The position numbers and the translations under genes are program-made. A stretch of DNA of 64,000 nucleotides from Ruegeria profundi. GTDB lineage: Bacteria > Pseudomonadota > Alphaproteobacteria > Rhodobacterales > Rhodobacteraceae. Every line of letters starts with the position of its first letter. Positions within the stretch are counted from its first letter, which is position 1. The DNA lies in assembly GCF_001507545.1 (NCBI RefSeq), contig NZ_LQBP01000001.1, positions 620,001 through 684,000 of the forward strand. The letters run 5' to 3'. The notes beneath the pieces are model-generated. The model made no database searches. It worked only from the letters and a program-made list of their open reading frames with translations, and was not told the DNA's origin. Shown piece after piece: positions 1-7,186 of the stretch.

Positions 1-1066
1 CCTTGCGGATCTGCCATCGCAATCCATCCAGAAATTCGAAGAAATCCTGCTCGCCCATCCCCAAGATACTTTGGCGATGAAGCTTAGTCACGCGACGCGT
101 TTTGTTCTGGGCGACGCGGCCGGTATGCGGCGGTCGATTGAGCGCGTTTTGCCAACCTACGAGGCCAACCATGCCGGGCGCGGTTACCTGCTGGGCTGTC
201 ATGCCTTTGCGCTGGAGGAAACTGGCGCCTACGAGCAGGCCGAGATTGCCGGGCGCCAGGCGCTTTGGATGGTTTCGGACGATGCATGGGGCTTGCATGC
301 GGTGGCCCATGTGCACGAGATGAAAGGTAACGCTCAGCTTGGTCTGGATTGGCTGGCCGGGCGCGAAGAGGCATGGGCGCATTGCAACAACTTTCGTTAT
401 CATGTCTGGTGGCACAAAGCGTTGATGCACTTGGATCTGGGTCAGGTCGATCAGGTGATGGAGCTGTATGACAACTACATCCGGCAAGACAAAACCGACG
501 ACTACCGCGATATTTCGAATGCCACCTCGTTGCTGTCGCGGCTTGAGCTGGAAGGCGTCGATGTTGGTAACCGCTGGGAGGAACTTGCCGACCTCAGCGC
601 CGCGCGAACCGAAGATGGCTGCCTGATTTTTGCCGATCTGCACTATTTGCTGGCCCTGACGGGTGACAACCGCAGTGAAGCGACGAGCAAAATTTTGCAT
701 CGAATTCAAAAAGACGCTCAACGCAACCAAGGGGACACGCCGATCCGCATGTCCGACCCGGGTATCGCGGCTGCCAAAGGGCTTCAGGCCTTTGGCGAGG
801 GCCTCTACGGTGCCGCTTTCGACTTTTTGTCAAGCGCGCGCAATAGTATGCAACTGGCAGGTGGCAGCCACGCCCAACGTGATGTCTTCGAGCGCATCAC
901 GATTGACTCGGGCCTGCGTGCGGGCCGTCTGGATGCTGTCGAGCGTATCCTGGACGATCGCCGCACCAAACGGTCTGGGGGCGAGGATAACTTTGCCTTA
1001 GCGCGCCGCGCATTGATCGACGCGGCCCGCGGCAACCGCGACGCACAAAGCGTCCCTGCGGAATAA
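1..1066 (+). CDS. TTC38-like tetratricopeptide repeat protein, 5' end cut by the window
   Basis: The frame is open from base 2 with no start codon needed before the window edge, so this is the C-terminal part (about 354 residues) of a longer protein. The text reads like the TPR protein 38 family: repeated helical pairs, a segment with AFALEETGAYEQAE, a W..HAVAHVHEM motif and a YHVWWHKALMHLDLG stretch are typical. The family is soluble and its biochemical role in bacteria is unknown. It ends 35 bases before opgC on the same strand, so it may be co-transcribed with the opg genes, but nothing in the sequence ties it to glucan synthesis. Confidence 0.8.
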   Translation, partial: LADLPSQSIQKFEEILLAHPQDTLAMKLSHATRFVLGDAAGMRRSIERVLPTYEANHAGRGYLLGCHAFALEETGAYEQAEIAGRQALWMVSDDAWGLHAVAHVHEMKGNAQLGLDWLAGREEAWAHCNNFRYHVWWHKALMHLDLGQVDQVMELYDNYIRQDKTDDYRDISNATSLLSRLELEGVDVGNRWEELADLSAARTEDGCLIFADLHYLLALTGDNRSEATSKILHRIQKDAQRNQGDTPIRMSDPGIAAAKGLQAFGEGLYGAAFDFLSSARNSMQLAGGSHAQRDVFERITIDSGLRAGRLDAVERILDDRRTKRSGGEDNFALARRALIDAARGNRDAQSVPAE

Positions 1067-1101
1067 AAAACAAAAAAAGACCAAAGAAGGACAGACTACG
1101 C

Positions 1102-2319
1102 ATGGCGACTGCATCGCCCGTCTCTGATTTTGCGCCTGTGACTGCTTCGGCAGCCGCACCCGTCCGCGTGCGTGACCCAAGGCTGGATTTCTATCGCGGC
1201 ATCGCGATGTTCATCATCCTGATCGCCCATATTCCGAATGATCCGTGGGCCAAGTGGATTCCGGCACGGTTTGGCTTCTCGGACGCGACCGAAATCTTCG
1301 TGTTCTGCTCGGGCATGGCCTCAGCTATCGCATTCGGCGGCGCGTTTGCTCGGAGAGGCTGGTGGATGGGCACGGCCCGCGTGGCCTTCCGCACCTGGCA
1401 GGTCTACTGGGCGCATATTTGCCTGTTCTTCTTTGTCGCCATGAGCATGGCCGCGCTGGATCAGACGGGTTTCTTTGAGAAAACATACATTTCCTCGCTG
1501 AACCTACAGCATTTTTTCAACGATCCTGCTCCTCAGATTGTTGGGTTGTTCACGCTGACCTATGTGCCGAATTACTTTGATATCCTGCCGATGTACCTTG
1601 TTGTTCTGGCGATGATGCCCTTGTTCATGGGGTTGTCTCGTATTGGATTCTGGGCCGTGGCTGCGACGTCTGTTGCAATCTGGTTGATCGCTCAGACCGG
1701 CGTCCTTGCGTTGCCAGCTGAGCCATGGTCGGACCGCCAGTGGTTCTTCAACCCGTTTGGCTGGCAATTGCTTTTCTTCACCGGGTTCGCCTTCATGCGC
1801 GGCTGGATCCCGGCCCCACCTGTGTCAAAGACACTGATCTGGGCGGCTGCTTTGTTCCTGATTTTCTCGATGCCATTCGGATCGTGGAAAGTCTTTACGT
1901 GGATCAACGGCGTCGCTCCCGATCTGGCCGATCAAATCCGCAAAGTCTGGCCCGTTACCAAGGAGTTCCGCGACAAAACAGATTTTGGCCTGTTCCGTTA
2001 CATTCACTTCCTGTCCTTGGCCTATCTGGGTTGGGTTGCGGCGGGTGAGCATGGACACCGTTTGATTGCAACCGGCCAAGGTGCGGCTGCGAAAATCTGG
2101 CAATTCCTGCTGACCGTTATCACAAAGGTTGGTCAGCAATCACTGGCCGTGTTCGTATTTTCCATGGCAGCAGCGCGACTTATCGGCGTGGGTCTCGATC
2201 TGAGTGGGCGGAATGTTGCCAGTGTCTTTTTCGCCAACATGATTGGCTTTGCGATGATCATCGGCGTGGCATACATGGCAGCTTGGTTCAAGTCACATCC
2301 ATGGAAGACAAAGAAATGA
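1102..2319 (+). CDS. opgC: OpgC, succinyl-modifying protein of osmoregulated periplasmic glucans
   Basis: 405-residue polytopic inner-membrane protein with about ten hydrophobic segments. After a short Ala/Pro-rich N-terminus comes RDPRLDFYRGIAMFIILIAHI, the OpgC/acyltransferase-3-like start in which R and H residues of the first membrane segment are conserved. The OpgC family transfers succinyl groups to periplasmic glucans. It is followed by opgG and opgH with ATGA overlaps; in Rhodobacter sphaeroides opgC is likewise encoded with opgG and opgH, which supports the call. Here the gene lies first among the three, so modification and backbone synthesis should be co-expressed. Confidence 0.9.
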   Translation: MATASPVSDFAPVTASAAAPVRVRDPRLDFYRGIAMFIILIAHIPNDPWAKWIPARFGFSDATEIFVFCSGMASAIAFGGAFARRGWWMGTARVAFRTWQVYWAHICLFFFVAMSMAALDQTGFFEKTYISSLNLQHFFNDPAPQIVGLFTLTYVPNYFDILPMYLVVLAMMPLFMGLSRIGFWAVAATSVAIWLIAQTGVLALPAEPWSDRQWFFNPFGWQLLFFTGFAFMRGWIPAPPVSKTLIWAAALFLIFSMPFGSWKVFTWINGVAPDLADQIRKVWPVTKEFRDKTDFGLFRYIHFLSLAYLGWVAAGEHGHRLIATGQGAAAKIWQFLLTVITKVGQQSLAVFVFSMAAARLIGVGLDLSGRNVASVFFANMIGFAMIIGVAYMAAWFKSHPWKTKK

Positions 2320-3815
2320 ACCTGACACGTCGCGCATTTCTGGCCTCGACTTCGGCGCTTGCTTTCGCCCCGGCCACGTTTGCCTCTGGCGGAGAAACTC
2401 CTTTTGACCGTAATGCTGTCATCGAGATGGCCCGCGATCTGGCAAGCCGCCGCTATGCGGAACGCGAGATGGTGCCGCAGGAATGGCTGGACCTGACCTA
2501 TCAGCAATACCGCTCGATCCGGTTCCGGCTGGACCGTGCGCTTTGGTACGAAACCGACGCGCCGTTCAACGTCGATTTCTTCACGCCCGGCCTGTACTTC
2601 CCGCGCACGGTTAAGGTCATGACGGTCGAAAACGGTGTGGCTGCTCCGGTCGCTTTCGATCTGGGGATGTTCGACAAATCCGAAGAGGTTCCAGAGCTGC
2701 CGATAGACGACACGCTGGGCTTTTCCGGCCTGCGCCTGCGAACGGAAATGCACCGCCCCGGCAAAACCGATGAGTTCTGCGTGTGGCAAGGTGCCAGCTA
2801 TTTCCGGGCGATTGGCCTGCATGAGGTGTACGGGTTATCCGCCCGCGGCCTGGCCCTAAAGACCGGCGATCCGGATGGCGAGGAATTTCCCGAGTTCATC
2901 CGCTTCTGGCTGGAACGCCCGAAGCCCGGACAGCGCAACATGGTGGTTCACGCACTAATGGACAGCCCCAGCGTGACCGGTGCCTACCGGTTCAACGTCA
3001 CGGCAGGCGCGGATTGCGTGATGGATATCGAAGCCACGCTTTTCCCGCGTGAGGATCTGACGCATGTGGGCATCGCACCGGGCACGTCGATGTTCCTGTT
3101 CGATCAGACCAACCACAGCCGGTTTGACGATTTCCGTCCAGCCGTTCACGACAGCGACGGGCTACTGATACGAAATGGTGCCGGAGAAGTTCTGTGGCGA
3201 CCACTGGCGAATCCGACACGGCTGCAGATTTCGTCGTTCGTCGATACAAACCCGCGTGGATTTGGCCTGATGCAGCGCAAGCGCGCATTCTCGGATTACG
3301 CGGATCTTGAGGCGAATTACCACAAGCGCCCCGGCCTGTGGGTCGAACCCAATGGGGACTGGGGCAAAGGCACAGTCACACTGGTCGAGATTCCGGCAGA
3401 TCAGGAGATTTATGATAATATCGTCGCCTATTGGCGGCCCTCTGAACCCTATGCAGCCGACAGTCAGGTCGATCTGTCCTACCGCCTGATCTGGGGTGAA
3501 GAACCGCAGCGGACACCAATGCCGCGCGTCATCAACACCGCAATGGGCGAAAATACATTCGGCGAAGGACGTCTGGCTGTCATCGACTTTGAGGCCTCTG
3601 ACCTGTTCGAAGACCCCGAGGCGATGACCATTTTCGTGGATTCGCCACATGCCGAAACGTCCGAGGGCGTCCTGCAGCGCAACCCTGACACCGGCGGGTT
3701 GCGGCTGGCATTTTCGTTCGAGCCGGGCGACCGGGACCACGTGGAATTGCGCGCGCAGCTTTTGAAAGACAAAGAGCCGGCCTCAGAGGTCTGGCTTTAT
3801 CGTTGGACCACATGA
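2316..3815 (+). CDS. opgG: OpgG, periplasmic glucan biosynthesis protein
   Basis: I chose the ATG that overlaps the opgC stop (ATGA), giving 499 residues starting MNLTRRAFLASTSALAFAPA. That start exposes a twin-arginine signal (TRRAFL, hydrophobic core, cleavage likely after the ATFA region), so export looks Tat-dependent. The rest matches the MdoG/OpgG family of periplasmic beta-sandwich proteins needed for building or branching glucan chains (FNVDFFTPGLYFPR, WLERPKPGQRNMVVHALMDSPSVTGAYRF and RLIWGEEP-type motifs). E. coli OpgG uses a Sec signal whereas its paralogue OpgD uses Tat; this single copy resembles OpgD in that respect. Translationally coupled to opgH. Confidence 0.93.
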   Translation: MNLTRRAFLASTSALAFAPATFASGGETPFDRNAVIEMARDLASRRYAEREMVPQEWLDLTYQQYRSIRFRLDRALWYETDAPFNVDFFTPGLYFPRTVKVMTVENGVAAPVAFDLGMFDKSEEVPELPIDDTLGFSGLRLRTEMHRPGKTDEFCVWQGASYFRAIGLHEVYGLSARGLALKTGDPDGEEFPEFIRFWLERPKPGQRNMVVHALMDSPSVTGAYRFNVTAGADCVMDIEATLFPREDLTHVGIAPGTSMFLFDQTNHSRFDDFRPAVHDSDGLLIRNGAGEVLWRPLANPTRLQISSFVDTNPRGFGLMQRKRAFSDYADLEANYHKRPGLWVEPNGDWGKGTVTLVEIPADQEIYDNIVAYWRPSEPYAADSQVDLSYRLIWGEEPQRTPMPRVINTAMGENTFGEGRLAVIDFEASDLFEDPEAMTIFVDSPHAETSEGVLQRNPDTGGLRLAFSFEPGDRDHVELRAQLLKDKEPASEVWLYRWTT

Positions 3816-5680
3816 CACGCGACCTGCATATCATGCCACCCAAGGCTCCGCTGCCTATGCCTGCGCAGAACTTTAGCGCGGGCTTTACAGATGCACAGGT
3901 GCCTAACGGGGATCGCCCCTCAGCCGGGTTTTGGCGGGCACTGGCGTTTTCGCCTGCTATGGCGGCCACACTGGGCCTGCTGTGGGTCATGACCGATTGG
4001 TTCGGCGCCGAAGGGATCAACCTTATCGAAGCCATCCTTCTGGCATTGATCTCATTCAATTTCTTCTGGATTTCGTTTACCGTCTGCACCGTGCTGCTGG
4101 GCATGTTGTCCTTGTCACGGCAGGAACAGCCCAGACGTGAAAGCCGTTCGCAACCTCTGCGCGTTGCGCTGTTGATGCCGGTCTACAACGAGGTGCCGTG
4201 GAACGTGCTGGGCAACGCCCGTACAATGCTTGAGGATTTGCAGGCACGGGGCGGACAGCACCACTATGCCATGTTTATCCTGTCGGACACCCGTGACCCC
4301 GAAATCGCGGCGCAGGAACAAGCCAGTATCGAGGCGTTGCGCACCACCCTCGCCCCCGGTTTGGAACTCTATTACCGTCGTCGCGCTGAAAATACTGACC
4401 GCAAGGTCGGTAACATCTCTGACTGGGTCAACCATTGGGGTGCCGGCTGGGACGCGATGCTGGTGCTGGATGCCGACAGCCTGATGACCGGTCGCGCCAT
4501 CCTGCGTTTGACGGATGCGCTGGCCCGCGACCCCGGTGCGGGATTGATCCAAAGCTATCCGCAATTGATCGGTGCGCAATCTGTCTTTGCCCGGATGCAA
4601 CAGTTTGCCAACGGCGTCTATGGTATTGCGTTCGCCGAAGGTCTGGCCCGCTGGTGTGGCCAAGAAGGCAACTACTGGGGCCACAACGCGATCATCCGCA
4701 CAAAGGCTTTTGCCTCAAGCGCCGGTCTGCCCAAGCTTCGTACGTTCAACGGTCAGGAAAAACTGATCATGAGCCATGATTTTGTCGAGGCGGGCTTGCT
4801 GCGCCGTGCGGGTTGGGGTGTTAGGTTCCTGCCGCGAATTCGTGGTTCTTACGAGGAAACACCACCAACGCTGATCGACCACGCGCTGCGCGACCGTCGC
4901 TGGTGTCAAGGCAACCTCCAGCATCTGAAATTGCTTAGTGCAACTGGATTCCGCGCGGTGTCACGCTTCCACATGTTCCATGGGGCAGTGGGTTACCTCA
5001 TGTCGCCGCTCTGGTTTGCGCTGCTGGTGATGTGGGCGCTGATTGGACAGGGGGAGGACGCCTCGGTTCTGCATTACTTCAGCCCCGACAACCCGTTGTT
5101 CCCGCAATGGCCTGAAATGTCGGAAACGCGGCACGTGCTGATTATTCTGGTCATGTATGCGATGCTTCTGGCACCAAAGATTCTGGGCGTTTTGGCCCTG
5201 CCCCTCAGCGGTGTGCACTATGCGGAATTTGGTGGCCGCTCCAAGTTCCTGACCTCATTCCTGGCCGAGGTGATCTTGTCCATCCTTTACGCGCCAATCC
5301 TGATGGTGCAGCAGATGATCGCGGTGTTCCGTACCGTTTTGGGCATTCAGAACGGCTGGTCCCCTCAGATGCGCGACGGCGGCAGCTACAGCCTACGGAC
5401 CTTGATCTTGTGTCATGCGCTGGAAACGATCAGCGGATTTGCCCTGAGCGTTGGTATTCTGTCGGGTCTTGTTTCGGTATGGCTGGCCCCGATTGCGATC
5501 AGCCTTGCACTGGCAATTCCCTTATCCGCGCTAAGTGGAGTTTCGGCGAGTGCCGCGCGGCGCATGGTCGGGATGAAAGAGGATTTTCAAGAACCAGCCA
5601 TTACTCGTATGGCCCGGCGACACAGGAATGAGTTGAAGCGGTTTATTGAAGGCAAAGGCGTCATGACCGCTGCCGAGTGA
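3812..5680 (+). CDS. opgH: OpgH, membrane glucosyltransferase of periplasmic glucan synthesis
   Basis: The ATG overlapping the opgG stop (ATGA) gives 622 residues; a TTG nine bases upstream is less likely. It is a GT2-family inner-membrane glucosyltransferase that polymerises UDP-glucose into the linear glucan backbone. Visible are two N-terminal membrane segments, a cytosolic catalytic domain with LMPVYNE, the DAD metal-binding motif in MLVLDADSLMTG, an ED/HD-type acidic motif (MSHDFVEAGLLRR) and RRWCQGN, the Q/RxxRW acceptor motif, then several C-terminal membrane segments. It is much shorter than E. coli OpgH (847 residues), mainly at the N-terminus. Ends directly against the convergent esterase gene. 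Confidence 0.94.
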   Translation: MTRDLHIMPPKAPLPMPAQNFSAGFTDAQVPNGDRPSAGFWRALAFSPAMAATLGLLWVMTDWFGAEGINLIEAILLALISFNFFWISFTVCTVLLGMLSLSRQEQPRRESRSQPLRVALLMPVYNEVPWNVLGNARTMLEDLQARGGQHHYAMFILSDTRDPEIAAQEQASIEALRTTLAPGLELYYRRRAENTDRKVGNISDWVNHWGAGWDAMLVLDADSLMTGRAILRLTDALARDPGAGLIQSYPQLIGAQSVFARMQQFANGVYGIAFAEGLARWCGQEGNYWGHNAIIRTKAFASSAGLPKLRTFNGQEKLIMSHDFVEAGLLRRAGWGVRFLPRIRGSYEETPPTLIDHALRDRRWCQGNLQHLKLLSATGFRAVSRFHMFHGAVGYLMSPLWFALLVMWALIGQGEDASVLHYFSPDNPLFPQWPEMSETRHVLIILVMYAMLLAPKILGVLALPLSGVHYAEFGGRSKFLTSFLAEVILSILYAPILMVQQMIAVFRTVLGIQNGWSPQMRDGGSYSLRTLILCHALETISGFALSVGILSGLVSVWLAPIAISLALAIPLSALSGVSASAARRMVGMKEDFQEPAITRMARRHRNELKRFIEGKGVMTAAE

Positions 5681-6496
5681 TTAGCCACCCGGCAGACCCT
5701 CGTACCAGTCCACCATCATGTCAGCCCATCCCTTTGGCACAGTATGTCCGCCGGGGAACAGCGCGAGTTCCAGCATGCTGCCGTCGCTGCACCCGCTCCA
5801 ATAGCGGCGCATAAACTGGCCGGTGACTGAAAACCCGCTTGGTTTGGTATCGACACATTCATTGGCGACCCGCCAGATTTCCAGACCTGCAAAAATATCG
5901 CCTTGATGAAACCGGCCACCACCTAAGATGCGGCCTTCCAACGGCACAACGTTATCCGTCCAGCCGTGGGTGTGAAACATTCGAACAGGGCCTTCGCAGC
6001 TTTGGGGTTGCGGGCGCCAGAATCCACCCGATACGGGAACATAGGCCGAAAACGTATCCGGTGACGCGCAGGCAAGATAGTAGACCATGAAGGCACCGGC
6101 CGAAAACCCGCCCAGGACCACTCGGTCTGCATCCACGCCAAACCGGTCGGAGGCATCCTGCACAACTTCGGTCAAAAAGGCGGCTTCGTCGCGCCCTTCC
6201 CAACCCGGAAAGAAATTCCAGCTTTTGCGGCCATTGCGGTCTGATCCCTCGGGCGCCATCACCGCATAGCCCCGCGCCAGCAGCGGCTCAACCATATTAC
6301 GGTTTTTCAAAACTCCTTTGGCTGATCCGCCATACCCATGCAAGAAAACCAAGAGCGGCGGGTTTTCCGCGTTGGGCAGTTCGATGTGATAACCACCCGA
6401 GGCGGTTTCACACATGCCCTCGTGATCTGCGCAAGCGGCAAGGCCTGCTTGTCCGGTCATTGCCAGTATCGCAGCCGTAGTAAGTGTCCGGATCAT
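5681..6496 (-). CDS. Secreted PHB-depolymerase-family (LpqC-like) esterase
   Basis: 271 residues when started at the ATG that overlaps the upstream rhodanese stop (ATGA) with AGGAG seven bases before it; an in-frame ATG six bases earlier is possible but too close to the same ribosome site. The protein begins with a Sec signal (MIRTLTTAAILAMTGQAGLA, then mature AACADHEG). It is an alpha/beta hydrolase: oxyanion region FLHGYGG, nucleophile elbow GGFSAGAFM, candidate acid in HGWTDNVVP and histidine in FPGGHTVP. The family includes feruloyl esterases and poly-hydroxybutyrate depolymerases; the exact substrate cannot be read. Convergent with opgH with no gap. Confidence 0.85.
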   Translation of the reverse strand: MIRTLTTAAILAMTGQAGLAACADHEGMCETASGGYHIELPNAENPPLLVFLHGYGGSAKGVLKNRNMVEPLLARGYAVMAPEGSDRNGRKSWNFFPGWEGRDEAAFLTEVVQDASDRFGVDADRVVLGGFSAGAFMVYYLACASPDTFSAYVPVSGGFWRPQPQSCEGPVRMFHTHGWTDNVVPLEGRILGGGRFHQGDIFAGLEIWRVANECVDTKPSGFSVTGQFMRRYWSGCSDGSMLELALFPGGHTVPKGWADMMVDWYEGLPGG

Positions 6497-6966
6497 CCCC
6501 ATTCTCCTGCCTCGCGTTGGACGGGTAACCCAGCCCGCACCCATCCCGGCCCCGCAGCCGACCCAAGCATGCCTTCTGGCACATCGATTACGTTTGTGAA
6601 TCCTGCCTCGGTCAATCTGTTGCTCAGCCTGGCCGACCGAACCCCGCGCGCACAGATCAGCGCAACCTTGGCACCCCGGTTGCCGCCTGTCAGTTGCGCC
6701 AACGCCTGTTCAAAATCATCGCGGCGCATGTCCAAAGGATATGCCCCTTGGCCGACGCCAGTGGCCCGCCATTCGCGCGGAGTCCGGATATCGACCAACA
6801 GAATTTCACCAGAGACCGCCTGTTTGTGCGCGTCCGCGGCACTTATCGTGCCACCGGCATAGTCAGGCGGGATCAGACGGTACTCCCGAACAGCAAACCC
6901 ACCGGCGATCAGTGTCCCTGCCCCCAGCAAAACCCACCTTCGAGATCGATTTACCTTACCCGTCAT
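6493..6966 (-). CDS. Membrane-anchored rhodanese-domain protein
   Basis: Start chosen at the ATG giving MTGKVNRSRRWVLLGAG, with an AGGG site upstream; a GTG 36 bases earlier is an alternative. An N-terminal hydrophobic segment (about residues 10-26) follows a SRRW motif, so the protein is probably anchored with the domain outside the cytoplasm. The rhodanese domain shows LLVDIRTPREW and the active-site loop CARGVRS, with the catalytic cysteine intact. Such single-domain proteins transfer sulfane sulfur, but the partner is unknown. It overlaps the secreted esterase by four bases, so the two form a short operon. Confidence 0.8.
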   Translation of the reverse strand: MTGKVNRSRRWVLLGAGTLIAGGFAVREYRLIPPDYAGGTISAADAHKQAVSGEILLVDIRTPREWRATGVGQGAYPLDMRRDDFEQALAQLTGGNRGAKVALICARGVRSARLSNRLTEAGFTNVIDVPEGMLGSAAGPGWVRAGLPVQREAGEWG

Positions 6967-7068
6967 GCGGTACCCTTTTACGCCGATAGGGCGTTCTATC
7001 ACGACACTGCGCTTCGCGCTGTCATGGAATCCGGCCCATGGATCAAGTTCGCGTCATTGTAGCGCAGC

Positions 7069-7074
7069 TATAAT
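7069..7074 (+). promoter_or_regulatory. Possible -10 element before the mrp operon
   Basis: A perfect TATAAT lies about 113 bases before the TTG start of mrpA in the 184-base divergent gap. No convincing -35 hexamer stands 16-18 bases upstream, so this is only a candidate. Confidence 0.3.
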
Positions 7075-7186
7075 GCAACCAATATGTATCTTTTAGAACA
7101 GGTCGAAACCTTGCATTTTCTGAACAGTCATTAAATTATTCATTCTAAATCTATAACATTGACCGCACAGCCCCGGAGTATCGCAG

